A DNA stretch of 64,000 bases from Deinococcus cellulosilyticus NBRC 106333 = KACC 11606 (GCF_007990775.1 NZ_BJXB01000002.1:186001-250000), one strand, 5' to 3'; shown: positions 25,214-34,696, counted from the first letter of the stretch. The notes: a model not told the origin generated them from the sequence alone. Program-made: numbers and translations.

Positions 25214-26364
25214 GAGACTCTCCTGATCAGGCGCCAGCCTACGAGGGTAAAAAAGACATTTGCAAACCACAGGCCAATCTCAGGGGGAATCAAACCAGCA
25301 CTGGCAAATGCCCGCCCGAGCAGTAACGTTAGGTAGTACACTACCACGATCAGAACGGAAACCCCTAGGGACACTCCGGTGCCCCTGCCGTACCGGATGG
25401 CCAGTGGCATGCTGATGAGGGCCAGCACAAGGTTGGCAAAGGGAATGGCCAGCTTTCCGTGCAGTTCCATGCGTGCAGCATAACGATCGGCAGCCGTGAT
25501 GACCTTGCCTCTGTCTCCTGGAACATGGGCACCATAGGCGGTGTTCCACAGGTCACTGATCGAGGTGGTTTCGGCAGCAAATCCATCTGCGAAACGGGCA
25601 ATGGTCTCATTGCGGGAAATGCCAGTCTTGATGGTCAGGAGTGCATCTTTTTGCTCTGGAATGTTGCTGCTGAAGACATCACCGACCCTCTGGGCAAGCT
25701 GTTCAGGCGTCACATCCTGCAGTTGCTGGATGGCAGGAAAGTCCACAGCATAGCCTTCAAAACCCTTCAAAGAGAGGTTGAACCCATCAAACCTGCCGCT
25801 CTCTGCGAAGTACACCCGGGCTTCCTTGCCTGCCCAGGAGACCAGACGCAGATCCAGCATGGTGTCGGTGGCAGAGTTGTAATCTGCAAAATACACTTCC
25901 AGTCCGTTGCCCAGGGCCAGGGTGGTGCCTTTCAGGCGACTCAGGCCCTGTGGGGTGGAAGGAAGGTCCTCATACCACATGGTGCGGGCCTCCAGGTTGG
26001 CCCTGGGAGCCACATACTCACTGACCACCAGACTGGTGAGGGACACGAGGGTGGCCACCAGGACCACCGGTTTTGAAATCCATGCAAAAGAGATGCCACC
26101 GCTTTGCATCGCAATGATTTCCCGTTCGGTGTTCATGCGGCCAAACGCCAGCACGGTCATCAGCACCACGGCCATCGGGGCCACCTTCACAAAACTGTCC
26201 GGAACCTGCATGCCCAGCCAGATGAAGATTTTGATCAGTGGAACGCCATCGAGGTACTGGGACCCCACAAAAAAGTAACCGAACAGGATCACTGCGGTGT
26301 ACAGCACGATCCCCAGCATGAGTGGGGGCAGAATCTCTGCATAGATGTATTTCCTGAGACGCAT
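25210..26364 (-). CDS. LptF/LptG (YjgP/YjgQ) family permease
   Basis: A 384-residue membrane protein with two N-terminal helices, a large extracytoplasmic beta-jellyroll-like domain (about 130-270) and three or more C-terminal helices. Family segments are LPPLMLGIVLYTAVILFGYF and GRMNTEREIIAMQSGGIS. In Gram-negatives LptFG drives lipopolysaccharide export with LptB. Deinococci have an outer membrane-like layer without LPS, so the cargo is unknown. The gene heads a pair with the deacetylase. Only one such gene is present here. Confidence 0.88.
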   Translation of the reverse strand: MRLRKYIYAEILPPLMLGIVLYTAVILFGYFFVGSQYLDGVPLIKIFIWLGMQVPDSFVKVAPMAVVLMTVLAFGRMNTEREIIAMQSGGISFAWISKPVVLVATLVSLTSLVVSEYVAPRANLEARTMWYEDLPSTPQGLSRLKGTTLALGNGLEVYFADYNSATDTMLDLRLVSWAGKEARVYFAESGRFDGFNLSLKGFEGYAVDFPAIQQLQDVTPEQLAQRVGDVFSSNIPEQKDALLTIKTGISRNETIARFADGFAAETTSISDLWNTAYGAHVPGDRGKVITAADRYAARMELHGKLAIPFANLVLALISMPLAIRYGRGTGVSLGVSVLIVVVYYLTLLLGRAFASAGLIPPEIGLWFANVFFTLVGWRLIRRVS

Positions 26365-26375
26365 GTTTGGGGTAC

Positions 26376-27038
26376 CTACCTGTAAGCTTTGGGGTTCTTG
26401 TTGAAGAGATCACTGAAGTTCTTGAAGAGCAGCCTGGACCACCCATCCTGGAGACGCCGCCCTGAGGTGTGCATCAGGGCCTCGGGAACATATCTGACAC
26501 TGCCTCGCCGCATCAGTTTGTACCCCAGAATCACATCTTCACGGGTGTAACTGAGGGGATACCCTCCCACTTCAAGAGCGGGCTTGCGGTGAAATCCCAT
26601 GTTGCTTCCTGCAAGATTGGGGCGTCCTGCCATGCGAGAAAGCTGCAAAAATGCTTTATAGCCGTACTCACTGAACCAGGCGTCCGCTTCAGGAACCCCA
26701 TAGAACCTCAGCGGTCCGTACACAGCGATGGCCTCCTGCAGGGCATCTGCCATGTGTTTTACCCATGTGCTCTGGGGAAGGCAATCTGCATCTGTGGTGA
26801 GAACCACGTCTCCGGTGGCAGCTTCCAGCCCGGCCTGTCTGGCACTGCCCACCCCAGCGCGGACACAACGCACCACACTCACCCCGTAACTGCGGGCAAT
26901 GGCAGCAGTGTGGTCTGTGCTGTTGTTGTCTACAATGATGACTTCATCCGGCTCCTGTGTTTGTTGTTTGAGAGCCGTCAGTAGATTTCCCAGCAATTTC
27001 TCTTCGTTGTAGGCGGGTACGATGACACTGATCTTCAT
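26376..27038 (-). CDS. Glycosyltransferase family 2
   Basis: A 220-residue GT-A enzyme: VPAYNEEKLLGNLLTAL, IIVDNNSTDHTA, ARQAGLEAATGDVVLTTDADC (the DAD-type metal motif) and YTREDVILGYKLMRRG near the acceptor site. A soluble, membrane-associated enzyme making a surface glycan is likely. The N-terminus is well conserved. No strong ribosome site precedes the ATG, so the start is probable rather than certain. It lies 11 bases before the LptF/G gene. Confidence 0.87.
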   Translation of the reverse strand: MKISVIVPAYNEEKLLGNLLTALKQQTQEPDEVIIVDNNSTDHTAAIARSYGVSVVRCVRAGVGSARQAGLEAATGDVVLTTDADCLPQSTWVKHMADALQEAIAVYGPLRFYGVPEADAWFSEYGYKAFLQLSRMAGRPNLAGSNMGFHRKPALEVGGYPLSYTREDVILGYKLMRRGSVRYVPEALMHTSGRRLQDGWSRLLFKNFSDLFNKNPKAYR

Positions 27039-27136
27039 TGGTGGTGTGACGGGGTCCTCATTCCTTCCATCTAGCTAGTATACATAGGGTCTCTTTGTGA
27101 ACAGCAGAGACAAATGAAACCACTGTAGCAGAATGC

Positions 27137-28303
27137 TCATGTTACTGGTGCTTGTGGTTCCTCCCTGTCTTTGCGAAAACGCTCCTGCATCTTGCTGACC
27201 GCAATTCCCATGGCAAAGTGGTACACTTCTCCGAAATGGGGACCCGGAACACCTGTGGGCAGGTCCACCAGACTGAGGGTCAGGTAGGCAGCACACAGAC
27301 CTGCCAGCAGGCTGTCTTTGCTTTTCCAGCTGGCATATGCAGTATAAGCAGTCAGCATGAGGATGCCCAGGGTCCCGATGAAACCCGTCTCGCCCAGTGC
27401 GTGCAAAACCAGATTGTGGGCAATGAATCCTGCGCTCCACAAGGGCTGCATCCAGTCGGGACAGGGTCCAAAAGGCTCCACTGGCGGGAAAAGGGCACAT
27501 TTGCTGGTCCAGTGTTCCATCAGGCTCTTCTGGATGTAAGGTCCCAGCTGATAGGGTCCCACTCCGCCCATGAAGTGGCCGAGGAAGGTGGTCCAGGCGT
27601 CCCGCCAGATGTCCTCACGGCCACTGGCAAAGTCCACCCGCTGAAGCACATTGCTGTAACGCGTGAAGGGCAACATGAAAATCACCAGGCCTACCCCAAT
27701 CCCGGTGATTTCTGTCCACCTCAGGGCACGGCCTTTGAGGTTGCGCAGTCCCATCACCAGGATGCCTGCCAGGGTGGCAATGATGGCTCCCCGGCTTCCG
27801 GTGGCCATCAGGGCAGCCCCCAGAAAAACCAGCATGCCGAGGCGCAACCACAGCATCCGGCGCATGCTGAGCACAATCAGAATGGCCAGCATCGCCACAA
27901 TTCCCAGCGACACCGAGTAATAGATGGGGTGTTCCAGACGGAAGTTCAGCGGGTCCTGGGGATGTCTGAGCCAGGTGGTGATGAAGGCAATCAGCAGGGT
28001 GATCGCCTCACCGATCAGCAGGGGCTTCAGATAGCGGCTGCCTTTGAGGGTGTACCCCGAAACAAAGAAGGCTGTGATCCACAGGGCACGCACTGCAGCC
28101 AGAATGGCGGAAAGCCAGGGAATCGGGGTGAACAGGGCTGCGATGATCTGCGTGCCCCAGAACACCCCCAGAATCCAGCGCAGGGAGCGGTCCAGACCTG
28201 AGAGGTGCTTCAGTCCCGAAAAGGCAGCCAGATACAGGGGTATGACCACTGGCACCAGAGCAATGAGGGTCTGAAGGCGACGGTCCTGGCGTTCATCCGG
28301 CAT
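27137..28303 (-). CDS. O-antigen ligase-like polytopic membrane protein
   Basis: A 388-residue protein with about ten helices and a large loop containing GREDIWRDAWTTFLGHFMGGVGPYQ and the AHNLVLHALGETGF motif, typical of Wzy_C/O-antigen-ligase proteins, which join glycans in the periplasm. ATG 28303 with GAGG 6 bases upstream is preferred over an ATG 39 bases earlier inside the MFS gene. It overlaps that gene by 11 bases. Confidence 0.82.
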   Translation of the reverse strand: MPDERQDRRLQTLIALVPVVIPLYLAAFSGLKHLSGLDRSLRWILGVFWGTQIIAALFTPIPWLSAILAAVRALWITAFFVSGYTLKGSRYLKPLLIGEAITLLIAFITTWLRHPQDPLNFRLEHPIYYSVSLGIVAMLAILIVLSMRRMLWLRLGMLVFLGAALMATGSRGAIIATLAGILVMGLRNLKGRALRWTEITGIGVGLVIFMLPFTRYSNVLQRVDFASGREDIWRDAWTTFLGHFMGGVGPYQLGPYIQKSLMEHWTSKCALFPPVEPFGPCPDWMQPLWSAGFIAHNLVLHALGETGFIGTLGILMLTAYTAYASWKSKDSLLAGLCAAYLTLSLVDLPTGVPGPHFGEVYHFAMGIAVSKMQERFRKDREEPQAPVT

Positions 28304-29555
28304 GTGGACCTCGGGAGCGGGATTGAGACAGGGCGCGTCCATTGAGCACGACGCGATAGTACACCATGGTCAGGCCCAGAAAAAGGGCAGCCAGGAAAAA
28401 GGTGCCAGAACCCGGCAAGATGGCCCAGGCCAGACCTCCAAGGGCAGGACCCACTGCAAATCCCAGGGCTTCAAAAGTCATCAAAACAGACCAGCCCACT
28501 GCACGGTAATCTGCAGGGAGCAGTTCGATCACCACACCATTCCAGCTGGAGAGGTAGGTCCCGTAACCTGCAGCCAGTGCAACCACCGCGACCAGCAACC
28601 AGATGTAGGCATGCTGAATGAGCAGCGGCAGCGCAATGAAAGCCCCACACATCAGGGCGAGCCCCACCACCATCGCTGTGATCAGTCTGGCCTTGTGGCG
28701 CGTGGCATATGCCGTGCCGTACATTCCGGCGACAAACATCACCACCGCAGCAACAATCAGCCCCAGAAGCAAGACAGGAGACCAGCTTTTGATGCCTGCC
28801 AGATCGACAAATTTCTGCCAGACGCTGGAAAAGAGGGCTGGGATCAGCATCTGAATGAAGGCAGCTGGAATCAGCTGGCGAAGTGCCCCATAAGGAAAAG
28901 CATCTGCTGGTTCTGCTTTTGTCCAGAACTTCAGGGTGTTGGTGGTGACCCTGCGCAGGTAAGAGCGTTCCCGAATCACTTTGTCCAGGGCAGCGGTTTT
29001 CAGGTTCCAGTTGAGCAGGGCACTGAGCAGAAAAAGCCCCTGGGTCACCAGAAGGGAAGGAACAAGCCAGGAGGGATGGGTCTGAACCAGAAATCCGCCC
29101 CCGAGCATGCCCAGGGCTGTTCCCATACCAATCATCATGTTGCCGCAATTGGCCGCCAGATTTTCCTGCCCCTCTTTTGCTTGCAGGCTGCTGGTGGTCA
29201 TCACCAGGGGCCACATGGGAGCCACCAGCAGCCCCCAGACGGCCGTCAGCAGGATGCCTCCCAGCATCCCCAGCGTGGGCAAGAAAAGAATGTTCAGAAA
29301 ACCCAGAATCCCGGCCAGGACAAGCATTTTCCCGGTACCGAATTTGCCGTAATACTTCAGCACAAAAACCTTGGCAGCTGCATCGACAAGATAGTGCGCC
29401 GAGATCACCAGTCCAAGCTGAGCGGTGCTCAGACCCATCTGCGATGCAGCATGGGGATAGTAAGCAATGAAGAACCCGGAGCGCACCAGTTCACTGAAAC
29501 CCAGGGCCAGGATCAACGGGAGAATGCGGAGGGGCTGCTGCCAGGGAACCAGCAC
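28293..29555 (-). CDS. MFS transporter
   Basis: A 420-residue major facilitator with about twelve helices and a long central loop (LNWNLKTAALDKVIRERSYL...). N-terminal SELVRSGFFIAYYPHAASQMG and LVDAAAKVFVLKYYGKFG fit the signature region between helices 2 and 3. The substrate is unknown. Linked genes suggest an envelope role, for example a lipid or sugar flippase. The GTG start follows the fabZ stop by 3 bases. Confidence 0.82.
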   Translation of the reverse strand: MLVPWQQPLRILPLILALGFSELVRSGFFIAYYPHAASQMGLSTAQLGLVISAHYLVDAAAKVFVLKYYGKFGTGKMLVLAGILGFLNILFLPTLGMLGGILLTAVWGLLVAPMWPLVMTTSSLQAKEGQENLAANCGNMMIGMGTALGMLGGGFLVQTHPSWLVPSLLVTQGLFLLSALLNWNLKTAALDKVIRERSYLRRVTTNTLKFWTKAEPADAFPYGALRQLIPAAFIQMLIPALFSSVWQKFVDLAGIKSWSPVLLLGLIVAAVVMFVAGMYGTAYATRHKARLITAMVVGLALMCGAFIALPLLIQHAYIWLLVAVVALAAGYGTYLSSWNGVVIELLPADYRAVGWSVLMTFEALGFAVGPALGGLAWAILPGSGTFFLAALFLGLTMVYYRVVLNGRALSQSRSRGPHAG

Positions 29556-29558
29556 ACC

Positions 29559-29978
29559 TTACCTGGCCAGTGCAAAAGTGATGATCGCGCTGGCAGCCAG
29601 TTCATTGTCCACGCGAATTTCGGCTTTCATCTTGCCGATGCCGCGCCTGAAAAACTCCAGTTCTGCATGGATGTGCAACTGATCCCCTGGGATGACCTGA
29701 CGTTTGAAGCGGGCTTCATCCACTCCTGCCAGAAAAGCAATCTGTCCAGGTTCACGTCCCTCTTCCAGCAGGAACACCCCGGCCTGGGCCATCGCCTCGA
29801 TGAGCAGCACTCCGGGCATCACCGGGTACTGGGGAAAGTGACCATTGAAAAAGGGCTCGTTGATGGTCACGTTCTTCAGGGCATGGACCTTACCGTTGCC
29901 GAATTCCAGCACCCGATCAATCAGCAAAAAGGGATAACGGTGGGGTAAGGCCAGCAGGATGTCTTGAATGGTCTTCAT
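29559..29978 (-). CDS. fabZ: 3-hydroxyacyl-ACP dehydratase FabZ
   Basis: A 139-residue hotdog-fold enzyme of type II fatty acid synthesis. The catalytic His and Glu sit in NGHFPQYPVMPGVLLIEAMAQ, and LLIDRV and FKRQVIPGD are further family motifs. It removes water from beta-hydroxyacyl-ACP. ATG 29978 has GAGG 6 bases upstream. It lies 69 bases after mreB and directly before an MFS gene. Confidence 0.95.
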   Translation of the reverse strand: MKTIQDILLALPHRYPFLLIDRVLEFGNGKVHALKNVTINEPFFNGHFPQYPVMPGVLLIEAMAQAGVFLLEEGREPGQIAFLAGVDEARFKRQVIPGDQLHIHAELEFFRRGIGKMKAEIRVDNELAASAIITFALAR

Positions 29979-30047
29979 CAGAACCTCGCAAAAAAGGAAT
30001 TGGGGCACAAAAAGTGGGGTGCAGGGCACCCCGGACGTTCACATGAA

Positions 30048-31088
30048 TCAACGCTTGAGGTAGGTGTCGCTGGAAACCAGAGCGTGCCTGAGCACCGGGA
30101 TCATCTCCAGGGCCTGTCCGGTCCCGATGGCCACACACTGGGTGGCATTCTCGGCCACAGCCACAGGGATACCGGTGGCCTGACGCAGCAGTTCATCAAA
30201 GTTGCGCAGGAGCCCTCCCCCACCCGTGATCACAATGCCACGGTCAATGATGTCCGAGACCAGTTCGGGAGGGGTGTTTTCCAGCACACGCTTCACGCCC
30301 TCCACGATTTTCACGATGGGTTCTTGCAGGGCTTCCACGATGTCTTCGGTGTTCAGCTTGATGGTTTTGGGAAGGCCATTGATCAGGTCACGTCCGCGCA
30401 CTTCTGCGGTGAGCACATCGGACTTGTTGACCACCATTGCCGCTCCGATTTTCACCTTGATGGCTTCCGCAGTGCGGTCCCCGATCATCAGGTTTTCCTT
30501 GCGGCGCACATAACGCATGATGGACTCGTCAAATTCGTTTCCGGCCACCCGCAGGGATTCAGAGACCACGATGCCCCCGAGCGAGATCACAGCAACATCG
30601 GAAGATCCACCCCCGATGTCCACCACCATGTTGCCGATGGGTTCTGCGATCTGCAGACCTGCACCAATGGCCGCAGCCAGAGGTTCTTCAATCAGGTAGG
30701 CACGCCTCGCCCCGGAGTTGTGGGCCGCACGCAGCACCGCACGTTTTTCCACCTCGGTGACTCCCGAGGGAATCCCGACCATCAGTTGCGGGCTGAAAAT
30801 ATTGAGAAACTTGCGCCCACCATTCACCTTGCGCAAGAACATGGAAATCATTTTTTCGGTGAGGGCGTCATCGGCAATCACGCCGTCTTTGATGGGACGC
30901 ACAGCCACAATGTTGCCGGGCGTGCGGCCCAGCATGCGGTAAGCCTCTTCACCGACGGCCATCACTTCTTTGGTGTCGCGGGCCATTGCGATCACACTGG
31001 GTTCCTGCAGCACGAGCCCCCTGGATTTGGTGTAAATCAGGAAGGTGGCTGTACCCAGGTCAATTCCGATGTCTTCTGAAAACCTCAA
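30048..31088 (-). CDS. mreB: Rod-shape actin homologue MreB
   Basis: A 346-residue actin-like ATPase with phosphate-1 IGIDLGTATFLIY, connect-1, phosphate-2 VVDIGGGSSDVAVISL and adenosine motif VITGGGGLLRNFDELL. It polymerises on the membrane and guides the elongation machinery. A TTG at 31088 is the likely start: AAGGGGG lies 6 bases upstream and the protein then begins right at the fold. A longer ATG reading from 31133 adds a basic, unconserved leader. mreC and mreD are not adjacent. Confidence 0.93.
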   Translation of the reverse strand: MRFSEDIGIDLGTATFLIYTKSRGLVLQEPSVIAMARDTKEVMAVGEEAYRMLGRTPGNIVAVRPIKDGVIADDALTEKMISMFLRKVNGGRKFLNIFSPQLMVGIPSGVTEVEKRAVLRAAHNSGARRAYLIEEPLAAAIGAGLQIAEPIGNMVVDIGGGSSDVAVISLGGIVVSESLRVAGNEFDESIMRYVRRKENLMIGDRTAEAIKVKIGAAMVVNKSDVLTAEVRGRDLINGLPKTIKLNTEDIVEALQEPIVKIVEGVKRVLENTPPELVSDIIDRGIVITGGGGLLRNFDELLRQATGIPVAVAENATQCVAIGTGQALEMIPVLRHALVSSDTYLKR

Positions 31089-31352
31089 CTCGTTCCCCCT
31101 TGAAACGCTCCAGCGCCTGAAAGACCGTCCCATGTCTTTTAATGCCTGAGAGCACCTTTGGACTTGCCAGACAACGTCCTGGCCTGAAAAAAGCAGGCCT
31201 TGCGAAAGTCAGGTCATGGTGGACCGCTTTCAAACGCACTGTCTACCATCATACGCAAAAAGATGAGGGGTTTTAGCACCCCGATCTATGTGCTGTGCCT
31301 TCAAACCACACAGACCCAGCACTGCTGCACAGCACTCTGGTTTTGCAGTCTT

Positions 31353-31607
31353 TCAGCGGCGTGGCTTGATCCATGCGGCCAGTGCCGTGAGGAGCACGCC
31401 AGCCATCACATAAATCATGCCCCGGGTGAATGCCCCGAAGGCCGCCAGTCCCACATACCTCGCCACCTGCCCCTCCACCACTTCGAGCAGAAGCACCAGA
31501 TTGGGTGCTCCGGGATTCAGGCTGGCAAAGGCTGCAAGGCTGAGCGGAAGCGTGGCCAGGGCCAGCAGGGAAAAGATCACAGTGAACAGGTAAGCGAGGA
31601 AAACCAC
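31353..31607 (-). CDS. Small two- to three-helix membrane protein
   Basis: An 84-residue hydrophobic protein (AYLFTVIFSLLALATLPLSLAAF, then YVMAGVLLTALAAWI). The function is unknown. The GTG start at 31607 is supported by TACAAT (minus strand) 6 bases upstream, a leaderless pattern. That -10 box lies in the spacer of an 8-bp palindrome shared with the divergent gene at 31652. Confidence 0.6.
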   Translation of the reverse strand: MVFLAYLFTVIFSLLALATLPLSLAAFASLNPGAPNLVLLLEVVEGQVARYVGLAAFGAFTRGMIYVMAGVLLTALAAWIKPRR

Positions 31608-31630
31608 GCGAATATTGTATGGTATTCGCG
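31607..31630. promoter_or_regulatory. Palindrome in the divergent promoter region
   Basis: Perfect 8-bp arms CGCGAATA (31607-31614) and TATTCGCG (31623-31630) flank an 8-base spacer. The spacer contains the -10 of the leftward gene and lies just before the rightward gene. It is placed to control both genes. Confidence 0.6.
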
Positions 31631-31651
31631 AGAAATTGCGAGGAGGTCAAA

Positions 31652-31915
31652 ATGCCACTGCCTGCCAGAGTTCGAGTGAGCAAACTGAAAAACTGCCCCA
31701 GCGACAGCGTTTTGCGTGTCCTGAAACAATTGAGTGAACGTGCCGATGACCTGAGAAAAATTCCAGAGGTTGCGGGCAGTGTTGCCTCTGCAGGAGGTCA
31801 GGTGATTGGTTTTGCGGTGTCCCAGCCTGCCGAAGCATTCGTTTCAACCACCTGGCAGAAACGCGGCATTGAAGAGGAACTGGTGCGGGTGATCTCAGAA
31901 GCGAGTGCCCAGTAA
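31652..31915 (+). CDS. Small hypothetical soluble protein
   Basis: An 87-residue protein with a strong ribosome site (AGGAGG, 5-6 bases before ATG 31652). Sequence: a basic start (MPLPARVRVSKLKNCPSDS), a helix LKQLSERADDLRKIPEV and a second charged helix near the end. No known domain was seen. It is divergent from the small membrane protein and shares a palindrome with it. A repeat B element begins right after its stop. Confidence 0.55.
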   Translation: MPLPARVRVSKLKNCPSDSVLRVLKQLSERADDLRKIPEVAGSVASAGGQVIGFAVSQPAEAFVSTTWQKRGIEEELVRVISEASAQ

Positions 31916-31916
31916 A

Positions 31917-31941
31917 GTAGGGGCGAACCGATGGTTCGCCC
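31917..31941. repeat. Palindromic REP-like repeat, family B, copy 1
   Basis: A GTAGGGGCGAACC arm is followed by a short loop and GGTTCGCCC. The same frame (GTAGGGGCGA...TCGCCC) with different inner bases occurs at 40187-40210. Compensating changes in the stem keep the pairing, pointing to a folded nucleic acid as the conserved feature. Confidence 0.6.
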
Positions 31942-31966
31942 TTGAAGCCCGCCATCATCTCGACTT

Positions 31967-33136
31967 TTACCCCTTCTGGGCGAGTTTCATGGGTTCAGGA
32001 AGGTTGTACACCAGAAACATTGAGGGAATCAGCATGAACACACTGACCCACAGGGCAGGCATGATGCCAAAGTGATCTGCGATTCCACCAATACCGGTGA
32101 ACAGGAGTCCTGAAACCCCCCAGGAGAAGCCCATCATGATGCTGCTTGCCAGAGCGACATGGTTCGGGGCATATTCCTGTGCTGCAACCACACCCACCGG
32201 AATGGTGGCATTGGTCAGGCCTCCCACAATGAAGGTAAGGGGGTAATACCACAGGTCAGCAGGCGTGCTGTAAAAGAGCAGAATGTAGAGGGGAATCAGG
32301 CCCAGCAGACTGCTGCGCAGGACCTTCACACGCCCGTATTTGTCAGAAAGCCGCCCACCCACAATGCCTCCAATGGCACTGGCAATGGCATACACGCCCA
32401 GGGACAGTGCCACCTCGTTTTTGCCAAAGCCCCTGCTGGCCAGCAGGAATGGCAGCAGACCGTTGTACCCGATGGAAGTGAGGGAGCGCAGCACAGCCAT
32501 TCCCCAGAGTTTCTGCACCGGGCCTTTAAACACACTTAAGTATTCCTTTACGGTGGCTTTCTTTTTCTGGGTGTGGATGGAAGGCACACTGAAGTAAATC
32601 CCAATCCCAATCAACAGGATCACCGGAATCATGTAAGGAAGTCCCTGCAGCCCAAGCACCACCACCAGCACAGGCCCGAGGGCCATTCCTGCGGTTCCTC
32701 CTGCACTGAAAAGACTTGCCCAGAGGCCCCGCTGATGTGAGGGGCTGTAATCGGACACGTAAGCTGAACCAGAAGGATGCAAAATCCCACTGCCAATGCC
32801 AGAAATCGCCACAAGAGCCACAAGAAGGGCAAAGGAAGGCATGTAAGGCATCAGGCACAGGCCCACCCCTGCCAGGGTGGGCCCCAAAGCCAGCATCAAT
32901 CTGCGGTCAAAGCGTTCTGTGGCAACGCCCAGCACGGGTTGCAGCACACTGCTGGTCAGGGACATCACGCTGGAAAGAAAGGCCACCTGGGTGAGGGTCA
33001 GGCCAAAGATCTTCTGCAGGTCAGGCCCAAGCGGACCCAGCAAGGTTGTGAAAGCGTCCGTAAAGAAGTGGCCGAGGGTGGCAGCCACGGCAATGATCAC
33101 AGCACTGGGGGCAAGGAGGGGTGGGGCGGTGCGCAT
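31967..33136 (-). CDS. MFS transporter (fosmidomycin-resistance-like)
   Basis: A 389-residue, twelve-helix major facilitator. The N-terminal segment VAATLGHFFTDAFTTLLGPLGPDLQKIF and GRLSDKYGRVKVL fit the Fsr/fosmidomycin-efflux type of MFS protein. The ATG 33136 is preceded at 6 bases by TATGAT, giving a leaderless start. It stands between a REP-like repeat and the divergent htrA gene. The true substrate is unknown. Confidence 0.82.
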   Translation of the reverse strand: MRTAPPLLAPSAVIIAVAATLGHFFTDAFTTLLGPLGPDLQKIFGLTLTQVAFLSSVMSLTSSVLQPVLGVATERFDRRLMLALGPTLAGVGLCLMPYMPSFALLVALVAISGIGSGILHPSGSAYVSDYSPSHQRGLWASLFSAGGTAGMALGPVLVVVLGLQGLPYMIPVILLIGIGIYFSVPSIHTQKKKATVKEYLSVFKGPVQKLWGMAVLRSLTSIGYNGLLPFLLASRGFGKNEVALSLGVYAIASAIGGIVGGRLSDKYGRVKVLRSSLLGLIPLYILLFYSTPADLWYYPLTFIVGGLTNATIPVGVVAAQEYAPNHVALASSIMMGFSWGVSGLLFTGIGGIADHFGIMPALWVSVFMLIPSMFLVYNLPEPMKLAQKG

Positions 33137-33339
33137 TGGGCCATCATAACCCCCACATTTGTGTTGGGACGTAAGCCAAATTTCTTATTTCCAGAGCTGA
33201 AAATGCTCTCATCCGGGAGTTGAGTCCCTTCAGAAGGTATGATCTGCGTCAATCGCACTCAAAATTTTCATCCTGTCTTCAAGAAGGCATTAATTTTATC
33301 CCTCATCATGAGAGCAGAAGCATCACCAAGGAGGCACGT

Positions 33340-34602
33340 GTGAAACGAAACATTGCGATTCTTTCTCTGGTCACAGGTCTGGTTCTGGGCTCTACCCTGC
33401 TGCGCGACAACCTGCCCACCAGCACCGTCCAGGCGCAAAGTGCTCCCCAGATCAGCCTGAATGAGGGTCAGGCCAGACTGCAGAACGAACAGAACACCAT
33501 GGACATCGTCAAGAACTACCAGGACGGTGTGGTTTATGTCGGGGTGTACGCACAGCCTGAGGAAAACGCCCTGTCTGGCAGTCCCTTTGGCGGCAACATG
33601 GACCCCTTTGAATACTTCTTTGGCAACCCCCAGCAGACCCCACAGCCCCGCAATCAGAACAATGAGCCCGAGCAAAGTGGGGTGGGCAGTGGTTTCCTGC
33701 TCGACAAAGACGGTTACATCCTGACCAATTACCACGTGGTGGCAGACTCTTCAAAGATTCGCGTCCGACTGCACCGCAGTGACAAAGAGTATGACGCCAC
33801 TGTGGTGGGCAAGGCCCCTGATTACGATCTGGCACTGCTCAAGGTCGACAACCTGGACCAGAACCTTGCTGTTCCAATGAAACTGGGCAACAGTGACAAC
33901 CTCGCGGTGGGCCAGAAAGCCATTGCGATGGGGGCCCCCTTTGATCTGGACTTCACCGTGACCGAAGGAATCATCTCCAACGTGGGGCGCGTGATTCCCA
34001 CCGGTCAGCGAGGAATTCCCCAGAAAGCCATCCAGACCGATGCGGCCATCAACCCTGGCAACTCGGGAGGACCGCTGCTGAACTCCAGTGGTGAGGTGAT
34101 CGGCATCAACACCCAGATCCTTTCTCCATCTGGAGGCCAGAACGCCGGGATTGGTTTTGCCATTCCCATCAATGTGGCAAAAAACATCCTTCCTCAGCTG
34201 AAAGCTGGAAAAACTGTCAGTGGACCGCGCATTGGCATCAGTGGTCTGCCACTGGCCGGATACCCCCTCAACCAGCTCCGCCAGGACCTGATCGACCAGT
34301 ACAAGCTGCCCAAACAGGGTGTGCTGGTGCAGGAAGTCACCAAAGGATCTCCAGCCGACAAAGCTGGCATCAAGGCAGGAACCAGATCCTTCAGAACTGG
34401 GATACCTCAGGTGCCCACCATTGTGCTCGGGGGGGACGTGATCACCACCGTCAATGGCAAGAAAGTGGAATCCAGTCTGGACATTGCCAATGAACTCTTC
34501 AGCAAACAAAATGGGGACAAAGTTCAATTGGGCGTGCTGCGCGATGGCAAGACCATCAATGTGGATGTCACCCTTTCCACCTTTGAAGACACCCAGCAGT
34601 AA
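33340..34602 (+). CDS. HtrA/DegP-family trypsin-like serine protease with PDZ domain
   Basis: A 420-residue secreted or membrane-anchored protease. One N-terminal helix (NIAILSLVTGLVLGSTLL) anchors or exports it. The triad is His132 (NYHVVAD), Asp163 (YDLALLK) and Ser242 (NPGNSGGP). A single PDZ domain (about 300-415) includes GVLVQEVTKGSPADKAGIKAG. It degrades damaged envelope proteins. GTG 33340 has AAGGAGG upstream. Two M50-type genes follow, reminiscent of regulated intramembrane proteolysis. Confidence 0.93.
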   Translation: MKRNIAILSLVTGLVLGSTLLRDNLPTSTVQAQSAPQISLNEGQARLQNEQNTMDIVKNYQDGVVYVGVYAQPEENALSGSPFGGNMDPFEYFFGNPQQTPQPRNQNNEPEQSGVGSGFLLDKDGYILTNYHVVADSSKIRVRLHRSDKEYDATVVGKAPDYDLALLKVDNLDQNLAVPMKLGNSDNLAVGQKAIAMGAPFDLDFTVTEGIISNVGRVIPTGQRGIPQKAIQTDAAINPGNSGGPLLNSSGEVIGINTQILSPSGGQNAGIGFAIPINVAKNILPQLKAGKTVSGPRIGISGLPLAGYPLNQLRQDLIDQYKLPKQGVLVQEVTKGSPADKAGIKAGTRSFRTGIPQVPTIVLGGDVITTVNGKKVESSLDIANELFSKQNGDKVQLGVLRDGKTINVDVTLSTFEDTQQ

Positions 34603-34617
34603 ATCACAACGTCAACG

Positions 34618-34650
34618 GACTGCCCTCCCTCCAGAGGGTGGTCTGTTTTC
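34618..34650 (+). terminator. Terminator after htrA
   Basis: GAC and CCCTC pair with GAGGG and GTC across a two-base mismatch, 15 bases after the stop, and TGTTTT follows. Confidence 0.55.
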
Positions 34651-34696
34651 ATGCAACGGAGGCCGTTCTGAAACCAAATCGGTATAGTGAAGAGGC

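Noticed and set aside
28302..29948. Long open frame (548 codons) opposite the MFS gene and fabZ
   Set aside because: It runs across two genes on the other strand, and its composition (Gln/His/Lys-rich) is typical of a GC-rich complement shadow.
29964..31079. Long open frame opposite mreB
   Set aside because: mreB is unmistakable on the other strand, and the frame has no recognisable fold.
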